Part shown: piece after piece, positions 7,942 through 18,253 of the stretch
Position numbering within the stretch: position 1 is the first letter of the stretch
Layout of the letters: the number at the start of each line of letters is the position of its first letter
Assembly: GCA_963719885.1 (NCBI GenBank)
Contig: CAVRDP010000018.1
Coordinates: forward strand, 186,001 to 250,000
Reading direction: 5' to 3'
Length of the DNA stretch: 64,000 bases
Source: JANXQG01 sp963719885
Lineage (GTDB): Bacteria; Planctomycetota; Planctomycetia; Pirellulales; Thermoguttaceae
Made by a program: the position numbers and the translations under genes
Notes under the pieces: model-generated
The model's database searches: none
What the model was told of the DNA's origin: nothing
The model's input: the letters and a program-made list of their open reading frames with translations, nothing else

Positions 7942-10596
7942 ATGAGCGTGCTTGAGCAGATTGTCGAGTGGACAAGGAGCCTCCGTTCCTGGCAACGCGA
8001 GGCAGTTCGACGGCTGTTGCAACAGGAGTCGCTGACGGCTGAGGACGAGTCGCAGCTATGCTCCATGCTCAAAGCCGCCAACGGTCTGGCGGATCCGGTA
8101 TCCGGAGCCGGCATCCCCATGCCGATTGCGGTTAGCGCGTCGCCGACCACGCGTACACGTCAAAGCGTCGTGCTCAAGAAAATGCACAGCTTGAAGCACG
8201 TGAACGCCCTGGCCGCCGACCAGTGCCTCGGTTTTGCTCCATCGGGCGTGACGGTGATCTACGGCGAGAATGCCGCCGGGAAATCAGGCTATTCTCGGGC
8301 ATTAAAGAAGGCTTGCCATGCCAGAGAGAAGAAGGCCGCCGTCCTTCCTAACGTGTTCGAGCGAGACACCAAGCGACAGCCTCAGGCAGCTTTCGACCTG
8401 TCGCTTGACGGCACCGAACTGACGGAGACTTGGGTCAGCAACGGACCGGCACCTGAGAGCCTTTCACACATTGCCGTCTTCGATTCCAGTTGTGCGCGAG
8501 TCTTCGTCGACGACGCAAACGACGTGGTGTACATGCCGTACGGCTTGGACGTCTTCGTCAAGCTGGCCGCGCTGTGCAAGACCTTAAAGGACAGGCTTGA
8601 CGGTGAGATGCGATTGCTTCCTCCGGCTCCCGCAGTACTGACCGACTTTTCGCCCGAGACCGCCGCCGGGAAGCTCATCGCCAGCCTAAAGCACGACACG
8701 CCAGCCCGCGCCATTGAAGCTCTCTCGATCTTCACTGACGCCAACGTTCAGCGCCTCGCCGATCTCGAAAAGTTGCTTGGAGAGATCAAGGCAAGCGATC
8801 CTAGGCTGAAAGCGGCGAACCTTCAACGACAGGCGCGACGGATCGAAAACCTGCGCATCGCAATCGAGGCACTGCATTTGTCCCTGTCGGACGCCAATGT
8901 CGAGAAGCTGCGGTTCCTCCAGAATGCCGCCAGGGTTGCGAGAGAAGCCTTAGCGCTAGCCTCCACGGATGCCTTTAAGGACGAGCCCTTGCCAGGGGTC
9001 GGAGGTGGCGTATGGAAAGCGATGTTCGACGCCGCGAGACGCTACTCTGAAACCGTCGCGTACCCAGCAGAACCGTTCCCCGCGACAAAACCGGGATCGC
9101 GCTGCGTGCTTTGCCAGCAGCCTCTTGGAGAGGATGCCCAAGAACGCATGCGGCGTTTCGCGCAGTTCGTCAAGGAGGATGTCGAGCGTGTCAGCACCGA
9201 GAGAAGCGTGGCGTTCGAGGATGCGGCGGCGACCTTAGCCCGGATTGACGTCGCCGCGACTAAGCAGGACCCGGAACTGGTTGGCGAGATAAGTGAGCTG
9301 TTCGCCGAGCTGGCCGACCAGTTGCAGTCCTTCCTGACGCTAGCCGCCCAACGCTTCGTGGCGGTTCAGACCGCATGCCGCACCAGCGAGTGGGACGGCG
9401 TTCCTGCATGGGCGCCGAGCCCGGCCGAGGCGCTGAAGGGGCTTGTCGTACGCTTGACAGCCGAGGTAGTGCGGTTGGAGAACGCTGCGCAGCCGTCCGA
9501 GCTGTCCACCCTCCAGGCGGAGCTGCGCGAATTGCAAGACCGAAAACGGTTTGCCGAGCATAGGGAGGAAATACTTGGACACGTCGCCAGGCTGAAGACG
9601 GAACATTGCCTTCGCCAATGTCTCGGGGAGACCGACACCGGAGCGATCACCCGAAAGGGTTCCGGCTTGATGGAACAGGCAGTGACAGGCACCTTGCAGT
9701 AGGCGCTCACGGCGGAACTGGGACAGCTGGGCATGAAGCATATCGCCTTCACGTTGAGAAAGTCGGGATCGCAGGGGCAGACTCGCCATCAGCTTCAGCT
9801 CGCTGGCGTCAAGGTGGACCGAGTCGATCTTTCGGACGTGCTCAGCGAAGGCGAGCAGTGCGTCGTGGCGATCGCGTCGTTTCTGGCCGAATTGGAGACG
9901 GCGTCGCACAACGGCGGCATCGTCTTTGACGATCCGGTATGTTCCCTTGACCACTCGTACCGGGAGAAAGTCGCGCAGCGACTGGTTGCCGAGGGGCGGC
10001 ACCGCCAAGTGATTATCTTCACGCACGACATCGTGTTCCTTCTGGCGATCAGCGAGGCAGCCGGGAAGCTTCGGGTGCCTCTGCTGACTCAGACGATCCG
10101 CCGCGATGGGGACAAGCCTGGCGTGTGCGTCTGCGACGTACCTTGGCACGGAATGAAGGTGGACGACCGAATCAAGTACATCCGAAAGACGCTGGACGAG
10201 GCCATGGTTGCGCATAAGGCTGGCGACCGCAACGGCTACGAAGCGATTGGCAGTCGGTGCTACGGGCTCTTGCGGGAGACTTGGGAGCGAGCCATCGAGG
10301 AGGTTGTGCTGAATGATGTCATCAGCCGTTTCCGCCCAAGCGTCGAGACGCAGCGGCTCAAGGGGGTGACCATTGAGACCTCCGACTATGTGACCATTGA
10401 CGAAGGCATGAGCAAGTGCTCCCGCTGGATGACCGGACATGATAGCTCAGGCGCTATTGCGACTCCGTTCCCGGAGCCTGCGGAAATCGAGGAAGACATC
10501 AAGCAACTGGTAGACTTCAAGAAGGCGAAGAAAAAAGCGGAATCGGACATTCGGCATGAAAGAGACGCGGCTTTGGAACCGCCCTCGGTGCCGTGA
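7942..10596 (+). CDS. SMC/RloC-like (AAA_13-type) ATPase interrupted by in-frame TAG
   Basis: The start at 7942 follows GAGGGAA; the frame runs to a TAG at 9700-9702 (codon 587) and continues in the same frame to 10596, about 884 codons in all. Walker A 'IYGENAAGKSG' is at residues ~106-116, a Cys-x-x-Cys in the coiled-coil region ('CVLCQQPL', ~388) recalls a zinc hook, and Walker B/signature 'GGIVFDDPVCSLDH' and 'IIFTHD' lie after the TAG. This layout is that of coiled-coil ATPases of the AAA_13/RloC/PrrC group common in defence islands. The C-terminal part is not an obvious anticodon nuclease. A single nonsense substitution explains the split; as read, neither half makes a complete ATPase. 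It is followed by a nuclease gene 94 bp downstream. Confidence 0.75.
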
Positions 10597-10690
10597 AGGT
10601 TTCGTTGCCCCGGCTGCCGCTTTCATGAATATCCGATAGAATAGAGATTCCGACTCCCACATCGGCAGCTCCAAGAGCGAAGGCACAACC

Positions 10691-12275
10691 ATGCACTCCG
10701 TCGCAACGACTGAAACCACCGCCGACAACGCCCCCGAAACGCTCCCGTTCTCGCTCCCCCTTGAGCTGACGGTCAACGACCCGGAGGTGATCTCGGAACT
10801 CTGGGCCAAGCAGGAGGGACGCGAGCGGGACGAGTACGCCCTCGGCGCCCTGCGGCTCGGAGTGCTGGCCCTGCGGCAGGCTCGGGGCCAGATCGACGCA
10901 AACACCCTGAAGCGCGAGGGGGAACACCTGCTCGGCAGTGTCCAGTTGGCTCTGTCCGAACACCGGACGAACCTCGACCGTACCCTGGTCGGAACGCTCG
11001 CGGAGTACTTCCATCCCGAGAGCGGTCGGTTCACCGAGCGCGTCCAACGGTTGCTGAAGAAGGACGGGGAGCTGGAGACCCTACTCTCCCGTAAGGTCAC
11101 GGCGGCGGACTCGGAGATGTGCCGGGCGTTGTCCGGTCTCGTCGGCAAGGACAGCCCGCTCGTCCGCCTCCTGTCGCCCGACGAGTCCAACGAGTTCCTG
11201 AAGGCGCTGCATGCGGCGGTCTCCAAGGAACTGGAGGGTCAGCGGACGCAGGTCTTGCGGGAGTTTTCACTGGACAACAAGGAAGGCGCGTTGTCGCGGC
11301 TGGTCGGAGAACTGACCGACAAGAACGGGCAGCTCCGGAAGGATCTTCAGGAAAAGATCGACGCTCTGGTCAAGCAGTTCTCCTTCGACGACGAGCAGTC
11401 GGCGCTCTCGCGGATGTCCAAGACGGTCGCCACGACCAACGAGGCGATCTCCAAGCACCTGACGCTGGATGACAAGGACTCGGCGCTGTCCAGGCTCCGC
11501 CGGGAGCTGATGGAGGTACTGGGCAAGCACGGCGAGGCCGACCGGAAGTTCCAGGAGGAAGTCCGATTGACCCTGGAAAAGATGCAGACACGCCGCGAGG
11601 AGGCTGCCGCGTCGACCCGGCACGGCGGCGACTTCGAGGCGGTCGTGTTCGAGGTCGTCCAGTCCGAATCGCAGCGGCTGAAGGATATCGCTACGGCGGT
11701 CGGCAACTCGACGGGGCTCATCAAGAACTGCAAGAAGGGCGATGCCGTCGTGGAGTTGGGCCCGGAAAGTGCCGCCCCCTCCGCGAAGATCGTGGTCGAG
11801 GCGAAGGAGGATGCCTCCTACGACCTGAAGACAGCCCTTGCGGAGATCGAGACCGCGAGGCAGAACCGGGAGGCAGAAAGCGGTCTGTTCGTCTTCTCCA
11901 AGAAGACCGCCCCGGCGGGACTGGAGCCGCTTGCCCGCTACGGCACAGACGTGGTCGTCGTCTGGGATGCCGACGATCTGGCGACCGACACCCACTTGCG
12001 GCTCGGGCTGAGCGTGGCGAGGGCGCTCTGCACGCGGAAGGCGATGGAACGGACCAGCCTCGACGTGGACTTCACCGCCATCGACGCGGCGTTGCTGGAA
12101 ATCGCCAAGCAGGTCAAGGAACTGGACGACGATCCGCACCTGGACGGAGACGATCAGGAGCAGCGGGCAGAAGATCCTCGAACGACTGCGGATTTCGACG
12201 GAGAAGTTGGGCAAACAGGGCGATATCCTGACGGAACGGGTTGCGGACTTGAAGGAGGCGATGGCGAAGGGGTGA
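10691..12275 (+). CDS. Coiled-coil protein with C-terminal PD-(D/E)XK nuclease-like domain, frameshifted near its end
   Basis: ATG at 10691. Residues about 60-310 are charged helices with repeated 'LSRLxxEL' and 'FSxDDxxSALSR' segments, a coiled-coil stalk. Residues about 315-440 carry the order of a restriction-endonuclease-like core: 'GGDFEAVVFEVV', 'KKGDAVVEL', 'KIVVEAKED' (E-x-K), then an 'FVFSKKTAP' strand, as in DUF2130-like nucleases. The frame is lost at about 12140-12150. The other frame supplies a natural helical tail ending 'TERVADLKEAMAKG' and TGA at 12273-12275, so one base is probably missing or extra. It lies just downstream of the SMC-like ATPase; a joint defence role is plausible but inferred. 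Confidence 0.65.
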
Positions 12276-12351
12276 GAGGGTTGTCACAATGGTGCGTTTT
12301 CAATCGCTCATGTGGGAATTGTTTTTTCACGATCATAATAAGGACGGAGTA

Positions 12352-12933
12352 ATGACGAACGAAGAACTTAAAGACAAAGCCAATTCCTCCAGGGTGGGCT
12401 TTGCACTCCTCATTGTGCTCATTCCAGTCAAGGACAAAGCACTGCAAGTCCGCATTTGTGAGGAGATGACCTCCCTTCTCCAGAAATCCCGACGTGGATT
12501 TTGGCAGCACTTGATTGACACGGCCATCGTCGGCTCGCTGAACTTGCCTCCCCAAAAGGTCGCCGCGTTGTGGGGGCAGGCAGCGAGTCAACCAGCCTAT
12601 GCACCTATCCACGGTTTGGATGAATTGCATAGGAAGCAACTCGCCTCCTATCTTTGCATCTTTGGCACTTTTCTCAAGGCTTGCCGTGAGGTCGGCAACA
12701 TGTCCAGTGAGCGATGTCAGGAAATCCAGAATGTTGTCACTGGATCCTTGTTCGACCTACCAGACATTCCAGCTTGGCTGGAGACATCGTTAAGGTTCAT
12801 CAAAGGTATGTTGGATCTATCCGATGAGGAAATGAACAGGACAAGGGACTTTGAGGAATTCATGCTGAGATATAACGTGTCTCAATTATCCGTTTCCGAG
12901 ATCGTCGATCTTACTTCCGGAGAACTCGAATAG
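12352..12933 (+). CDS. Hypothetical helical protein (193 aa)
   Basis: The frame is open from 12289, but the ATG at 12352 has the better context (AAGGACGGAG just upstream) and gives a balanced protein of mostly alpha-helical character. No domain or motif is recognised; there are scattered Cys residues but no metal-binding pattern. Its codon usage is more AT-rich than the neighbours (many ATT, GAA, AAA codons), suggesting a different origin from the GC-rich gene before it. It follows the nuclease gene by 76 bp. Confidence 0.6.
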   Translation: MTNEELKDKANSSRVGFALLIVLIPVKDKALQVRICEEMTSLLQKSRRGFWQHLIDTAIVGSLNLPPQKVAALWGQAASQPAYAPIHGLDELHRKQLASYLCIFGTFLKACREVGNMSSERCQEIQNVVTGSLFDLPDIPAWLETSLRFIKGMLDLSDEEMNRTRDFEEFMLRYNVSQLSVSEIVDLTSGELE

Positions 12934-13081
12934 AGATATCTACGGTCGCACGACGAAGCCGCGTGCTGATATCGTGACCGCGACCTGCCGCTGCCGAGCG
13001 ACTACATAGTGCCGGGAAACCCTCCGGAGCCGCTGATGCAACGTCGGCGGAGGCACGCAAAGGGACGAGTACGGCGGCAGG

Positions 13082-13564
13082 CTACACCCTCGAATAAGCG
13101 CCAGGGTGGGTAAAATAAAGCCCCTTTTCCGCCACGCTTTCGCCGGTCATTTCGTGCCACGTCTCGGCGTAGAGTTCCACCTGACCACGATAATGCTCGA
13201 CCAGCGCCGGAACGTGGCTCTTGGAACGGGCGTCGGTCTTGTAGTCTACGATCACCCAGCCCTTCGCCTCGTGGAACGCTAGGTCAATAACGCCGCGCAG
13301 GATGGTCGGCACGCCGCCTCCTTCGGGAGATCCGGCGGGCATCAAGGTCTGGAACGGCACCTCCGCCAGCCGGCGATCGCTCGCCTGGGCACGCTTCCAG
13401 ATTTCCGAAGCCGTCACCGAGCGGACGACGGCGACGGCTTCGTCGGCTCGTACCGGATCGAGACCTTCGTGCTGGAGGCTGGCGTAGGCGAGATCACGGA
13501 GTTCGGCGCGGGGATCTCGCATCGCCGCCTCCAGGAGCGTGTGGATGACGGTCACCGTACGCAT
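13082..13564 (-). pseudogene. 5'-truncated RecB/AddA-type nuclease domain (UvrD-helicase C-terminus)
   Basis: The 160-residue frame is the C-terminal nuclease of AddA/UvrD-family helicase-nucleases: 'TVIHTLLEAAMRDPR' (the usual 'GTxxHxLLE' helix), 'GVIDLAFHEAKGWVIVDYKTD' (D...DYKTD metal-binding strand; 19-residue core) and 'HYRGQVELYAETW' (QxxxY motif). Residues of all three nuclease motifs survive, but the helicase part (normally more than 900 residues upstream) is missing; homology stops at about 13560. It is therefore a remnant, likely cut by recombination between 13560 and 13660. Confidence 0.65.
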
Positions 13565-13657
13565 CCGTCTTGCTCAGAGAAACAGCGCCCACTGCACTAA
13601 TAACGGGCAGTACCGGTTCTGCGCAAGGACTCGCGCAGCATCCCCTGTTAATAAGCC

Positions 13658-14983
13658 TCATGCTGCCATATTTGACCACTCCGGACCGATGATCGCCTCC
13701 ACCAACTCGTCCCTGCGCCTTCTTTCCGCCGTTTCAATAGTCGTCACGCCCGCACATACCAGGGGAATGCCCCGTTCCCAGCATTCCTGAGGATCGACCG
13801 AAAGGCAAGTTTCCCTAAAGTCTTGCCCTCCCTCCCCCCCTTGATCTAAGGAAGAAGCCAATTCCCAGAACTTCTCCGAAGGCGACCACTTCGCAGCCCG
13901 TTCGCCGATGACGTAGGTCGGGTCCTGCATGTCCACCAACCCTGCACCGTTGAGGAACCGGCGAATCCACGCGAACCTTTTGGAATTGAACTTCCTGTTG
14001 ATGACTCCTCGTTGCTCAAGGACGTCCCACAGCCGCTTCGTCCTTTTCCAGGGCAGCGTCCCGTCCTCGTTCATGTGCTTGCCTACGAACTCCAACAGGG
14101 CGAACGTGATGCCCACATCCTCGCTCGTGACGACGAGACGGTTTCTGTCGCTGCAATGGACCGCCACGGGGAGGAGACGCTTCCCGACCTCCAGCCAGCC
14201 TTCGAACCGGTCGGGGTCGATGCCGGTGCAGCCGGTGCTCCCGGCCTTGCGCATCTCCTGGACCTTCCCGGCCTGCTCCTCCGCCTTGATCGGGTTGTCC
14301 CTGACCAGCGCCATGAGCTCCTGGGGGGCGTAGGTCAGGCTTGCCCGCAGCTCGCCGAACCGCTCCCATTCGCGGGGCAGCTTCGCAAGCAATCCTGCCG
14401 TATGCGTCGGGACGCAGTCCTTCCACGAGACCAGGGCGCAGGTCCCCTTGATCTCCACGCCGTCCAGGACGATCCCCGTCCGGGCGAGGACGGACTTCAG
14501 CCAGGCGTCCAGCCCCTTGAGGATGGCGTTGTAGTCGGCGTCCACCCATCCGGTCTTGTCAATTATTAAGAAGATATGTGCCCCGTTGCCGTTAGTGCTG
14601 ACCTCGACATAGGAGTCGCGGAAGTACTTCTCCTTGAGGATGGCGGCGAACTGCATGGCGTTCTTCAGGTCGCCCATTTTGTGGGCGTCGATGTCGATCA
14701 TCACGAGGGTCAGGCAAGTCTCATCCTTCCTGGTCCGCCGACCAGTGAAATAGACGGTTTCCGGCTTGACGACGATCTCGCCGTTGATCCTGAACTGGCG
14801 GGGCACGCCCTCGAAGTGGCGGATGATGAGGCGTTGGGAGAGACGGTCGAGCCAGATGCCCGATGTTCGATGCGTGTCCGCCGACTCCCAAGGCGATGCC
14901 GCCACCAGATCGTCGAACTCGTCGCTGACCCTGCCGCTGGGCGGCTTACCTCGCGACCGGCTCGCCAGAGCCGATTTCACCAC
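13658..14983 (-). CDS. Archaeo-eukaryotic primase (AEP)-like replication protein
   Basis: 441 aa from a GTG at 14983. An AEP catalytic core is suggested by 'LTLVMIDIDAH' (residues ~92-101; acidic motif I), 'VEVSTNGNGAHIFLI' (~126-140; the s-x-H motif II) and a later acidic strand 'IVLDGVEIKG'. The C-terminal half holds a winged-helix-like segment ('RTKRLWDVLEQRGVINRKF'). Such stand-alone primase-polymerase proteins are typical replication or repair genes of plasmids, phages and integrative elements. Its position beside truncated genes and tRNA scars fits an element remnant. The exact start is uncertain since no clear ribosome-binding site is seen. Confidence 0.65.
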   Translation of the reverse strand: MVKSALASRSRGKPPSGRVSDEFDDLVAASPWESADTHRTSGIWLDRLSQRLIIRHFEGVPRQFRINGEIVVKPETVYFTGRRTRKDETCLTLVMIDIDAHKMGDLKNAMQFAAILKEKYFRDSYVEVSTNGNGAHIFLIIDKTGWVDADYNAILKGLDAWLKSVLARTGIVLDGVEIKGTCALVSWKDCVPTHTAGLLAKLPREWERFGELRASLTYAPQELMALVRDNPIKAEEQAGKVQEMRKAGSTGCTGIDPDRFEGWLEVGKRLLPVAVHCSDRNRLVVTSEDVGITFALLEFVGKHMNEDGTLPWKRTKRLWDVLEQRGVINRKFNSKRFAWIRRFLNGAGLVDMQDPTYVIGERAAKWSPSEKFWELASSLDQGGEGGQDFRETCLSVDPQECWERGIPLVCAGVTTIETAERRRRDELVEAIIGPEWSNMAA

Positions 14984-15583
14984 CGCCCAGCACAGAGGCC
15001 ATTTTAGTGGACACCACCCCAGGAAGCTACTGGCCGCCGACTCGGAGCAGCCCGGAAGCCTGCCTGAGACCGGAGACCGATGTGCTCAGTGCCGTGGCCC
15101 ATGAGATCGCCCACGCCCGCCACCGCCACGACCGTCGCAGGCCCCCGGGCGGCTGGCCTGCCCCCTCGGGCGGCGACCTTGGGCGGCGGGCGAGGTCGCT
15201 TGTCGGGAATTCTGAGGGCATCGGGGCCGAACCAGAGGGGCGATCAGAAACGCCGAAAAACTTATCGTCGTCGCCCACCCCCGAATTCACTCCGACCTTC
15301 GCTGCCCACGGCGGCTGTCCTCCGTGGAGGCGAGACCGTGGCGACGACCGGGTTACTCGGTAGGGGCTCGGGCGCAAGGGGAATGCCGTGGGGAGGAGCG
15401 AGCGGTGAGACAATCGGCGAGGGGCAGGGCTTTCTGAGAATCCGAAGTATTTCTCGGTTGCAGTTGGAATTCAATCGAGGTTGGCCGGTCAATCGTGTAC
15501 CGGAAGTAATTCCTTTCGTCCATGATTTCGCACCAATCGTCTACAAAACGGTCTACACCTGCCTTGTCTACAAAAAGGCGAAG
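14984..15583. other. Non-coding or decayed stretch upstream of the primase
   Basis: No supported gene. Open frames here are GC-rich shadows with low-complexity Pro/Arg/Gly composition. The right end is AT-richer and leads into the terminator of the tRNA-Pro fragment. Confidence 0.4.
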
Positions 15584-15620
15584 AAAAAAGCCATACGCAA
15601 CTTGTTGTTGCGTATGGCTT
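15584..15620 (-). terminator. Rho-independent terminator after tRNA-Pro fragment
   Basis: Perfect 14-bp inverted repeat (AAGCCATACGCAAC at 15588-15601 with GTTGCGTATGGCTT at 15607-15620) followed on the minus strand by six T residues. It lies 8 bp beyond the tRNA 3' end. Confidence 0.8.
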
Positions 15621-15627
15621 TAAGTAG

Positions 15628-15670
15628 TCGGGGCGACTGGAATTGAACCAGCGACCTCTTGGTCCCGAAT
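15628..15670 (-). pseudogene. tRNA-Pro(CGG) 3' half, likely attachment-site scar
   Basis: On the minus strand the sequence gives an anticodon loop TTCGGGA (anticodon CGG, with the G37 typical of tRNA-Pro), 3' anticodon stem CCAAG, T-arm GCTGG-TTCAATT-CCAGT, acceptor strand CGCCCCG and discriminator A at 15628. The match stops inside the anticodon loop at about 15670; the 5' half is replaced by unrelated DNA. With the terminator next to it, this is the expected residue of a tRNA-Pro integration site. Inserted DNA would lie to the right (higher coordinates). Confidence 0.7.
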
Positions 15671-16129
15671 CGAGTAAGAGAGGGATGCCGAAAACACATG
15701 AAGGTTGCTTATTCATAACATGTTACGACGCAGCGAAGGCATTTGCAAGCCGTCGCCAATGATCGCAAATAATCGCCAATAGTGACAGTACATCGGGCCA
15801 AAAACAGTACAAACAGTACATGGGCATCCGAGGCACCGAGACGCTCTATCAAGCGCGCCCCAGCCGCCACCATACTCCCGTTGCCAGGCTTCGTTTGCCG
15901 AGCCCGGCCACGCCAACGCGCCCAGCTCGCGCCATAGGCGCGATTCAGGGCCAGGACGCCCCAGAAGCCGTCCAACGGCTGCGGCGCGCCAGCGAGGCGC
16001 TGAGCGCGTTTAACGGGCGCGCCACCCGACAGGGGTTGTCGGCCGTGAATCGCTACCCTGGCAGGCCATCCCACCGCCGGCCATGCCCCGACCTTGCCTC
16101 GTGGCCCGCCGCAGCCGTATATTGGCTCC
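15671..16129. other. Gene-poor stretch right of tRNA-Pro scar
   Basis: No supported gene or recognisable remnant is seen. The stretch has a mixed composition and contains no clear promoter or repeat. Confidence 0.4.
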
Positions 16130-16507
16130 ATGCAACGCCGTCTCGCCCAACTTCCACTCCATACCGGCAAGGCCCCGCCCTGGCTCTTTAAGCGGATGAC
16201 CAAGCTGGCCGGCGCAGTGACCATGGCCGTCGTCGAGGAGTTCGGCTCGGCCGAGATGCTCCGCCGGCTGTCGGACCCGTGGTGGTTCCAAGCCTTCGGC
16301 TGCGTGCTGGGCTTCGACTGGCACAGCAGTGGCGTGACGACGGTCACCTGCGGCGCGCTCAAGGAGGCGGCCAAGACCTTCGGCAAGGATCTCGGCATCC
16401 TGGTGGCCGGCGGCAAGGGCGCCACCAGCCGCCTACTTATTGCTCACGTGAGCAAAATCACCAAACCGGCCAGCTTCAGCACCGGCCGCTCCGATCGTTC
16501 TCGTTGA
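16130..16507 (+). pseudogene. DUF763 family gene, 5' fragment only
   Basis: From the ATG at 16130 the product begins as a typical DUF763 protein ('MQRRLAQLPLHTGKAPPWL', 'RRLSDPWWFQAFGCVLGFDW', 'CGALKEAAKTFGKDLGI', 'AGGKGATSR'). The family is usually about 370-420 residues. Here similarity ends after about 100 residues (around 16435) and a short unrelated tail reaches a stop at 16507. The gene has been cut by recombination at the left edge of the conflict-system island. Confidence 0.7.
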
Positions 16508-16892
16508 TCGGGTCCGCAGCGGGTCACAGGACATCCCCGGCCGGACTGGCCCCAGACAGCCACCAGGGCCGCCAGCAGGACTCCAAGAAGCGCAAACGGG
16601 AACTGGCGATGGCCGGCCGGCTCCTGGCCAACGTCCCTCCGGGCCGAATCTGGGCCGCGAAGCCAGCGTGATACCCACTCCCCACCCCCGGCGGGACATG
16701 ATAGAATGGGCATCGTTGGTTTGCTGGCAATTGCAGAGCTTCGGCCGAGCGGCTCGGGCCGGCTTCCGTTTCGATTCAGAACGATTGCCACAATTCGAGT
16801 TCCCTAAGTCAGGAAAAATCCTGAAATTGCCTGAAGCGCCTCGTATCGCCACCATTGGGCAGGCGCGCCATACGACTCTTAACAGTACTACC
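16508..16892. other. Upstream region of the GTPase-conflict operon
   Basis: No gene is supported. It probably contains the operon promoter, but I cannot point to a clear -35/-10 pair. The frame of the next gene is open upstream to 16668 but those codons show no family resemblance. Confidence 0.35.
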
Positions 16893-18239
16893 ATGGACCA
16901 ACCACTGGTCTTTATCCATCTTTCCGACATCCACTTCAACAAGAAGTGGCTCGACCACTACGAATTGGACCGGGATCTGCGAGACCAGTTGGAGAAGGAC
17001 GTGGTAAGGGTGCGAGATCGCTTCCAAGCGGTTCAGGGCATCCTTATCAGCGGAGACATTGCTTTTGCCGGAAGGAAGGAAGAGTACGTCGCAGCGCGGA
17101 CATGGCTCAAGAGGCTTTGCGAACTTGCCCGTTGCCGGGAACACGCGGTTTGGTGCGTACCGGGCAACCATGACGCAGACCGGGCGAAGCATGAATCCAG
17201 TCCCCTCCTTCAAGATCTACATGACCGACTTCGCCCTGCGGACCCGGCCGAGGTAGATGACCTCATTGCTCGCTACCTGCGAGATGAAACTGCCTGCCCG
17301 TTGCTGTTCAACCCCATTGAAGTCTACAACCTGGAATTTGCTGCCCATTTCCGGTGTACGAGCGGCCTAGCCCCGCTTGCCTGGCAGCACGACCTGCAAC
17401 TGAACGACGGATCAAAGCTCAGAATTCATGGAATCAATTCGGTCTTGGCGTCTGACGGTACAGATAATTTCGGGGATCGAAAGCTAATTGTCGGGACCGT
17501 TCAGGCACGACCGCTGGAAGAAAACGGTGTTACCTATCTCACGATGGCCCACCATCCGCCGGAGTGGCTAATCGACTACGACACGGTGCATCTCAGCCTG
17601 ACTAACCGCGCTCGTGTCCAGTTGTTCGGACACAAACATATCCACCGAATTGAGCACATCAACAACTCTCTTCGTATAGGTGCCGGGGCCGTACATCCTA
17701 GCCGGAAGGAAAAGAATTGGTTGCCTCGGTATAATTGGATCGCCCTTTCGGTCCGCGATACCCGTGATGGCCGATTCCTTGACGTGGATGTATCTCCAAG
17801 GGTCTGGCGAGAGGAAGATACGGCGTTTGTGCCGGACTACGCAGCCTGCGGCGGCAAGGAAAGCCATGTGTATAATCTTGCGCTCGAACCTTGGACTGCA
17901 CCAGCTCCCGTCGTGGGCGTCCCAGTGCCCATTCAGGTATCCTCACCCTCAGCCAGTCCGAACCCGGCAGGAAATGCAACCATGGACAAAATGGATGCAA
18001 ATGATGCGGCCCGGACCCTCACCTACCGGTTCCTGGACTTGCCCCATGTGGTCCGTATTGAGATCGCCCAACAATTGGGGCTTTATGCCGACGAGGACGA
18101 AGGGTTGCGCAACCCCGAGCTGCTCGACCGTATTTTTCAAAGGGCGACAGACCAGAGGCGACTCGGGCAATTGTGGGAGCAAGTTGAGAGCCGCCACGAC
18201 GACGGCCAAAACCCTGTCAACCCGTATTGCGGGCACTAA
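16893..18239 (+). CDS. Calcineurin-like metallophosphoesterase with GTPase-associated adaptor domain (GAAD)
   Basis: 448 aa; the ATG at 16893 directly precedes the first phosphoesterase strand. Metal-binding motifs are complete: 'HLSDIHF' (8-14 region), 'SGDIAFAG' (~53-60), 'PGNHDADR' (~90-97), 'MAHHPPEW' and 'FGHKHIHR'. After a Pro/Ser-rich linker, residues ~368-435 ('RTLTYRFLDLPHVVRIEIAQ', 'LGLYADEDEG', 'RATDQRRLGQLWEQV') match the GAAD adaptor found in GTPase-centred conflict systems. It is first in a tightly packed operon (14 bp to GASH). I infer an effector phosphoesterase or nuclease recruited through GAAD; the substrate is unknown. Confidence 0.85.
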   Translation: MDQPLVFIHLSDIHFNKKWLDHYELDRDLRDQLEKDVVRVRDRFQAVQGILISGDIAFAGRKEEYVAARTWLKRLCELARCREHAVWCVPGNHDADRAKHESSPLLQDLHDRLRPADPAEVDDLIARYLRDETACPLLFNPIEVYNLEFAAHFRCTSGLAPLAWQHDLQLNDGSKLRIHGINSVLASDGTDNFGDRKLIVGTVQARPLEENGVTYLTMAHHPPEWLIDYDTVHLSLTNRARVQLFGHKHIHRIEHINNSLRIGAGAVHPSRKEKNWLPRYNWIALSVRDTRDGRFLDVDVSPRVWREEDTAFVPDYAACGGKESHVYNLALEPWTAPAPVVGVPVPIQVSSPSASPNPAGNATMDKMDANDAARTLTYRFLDLPHVVRIEIAQQLGLYADEDEGLRNPELLDRIFQRATDQRRLGQLWEQVESRHDDGQNPVNPYCGH

Positions 18240-18253
18240 AGGAGCTATAGCAC

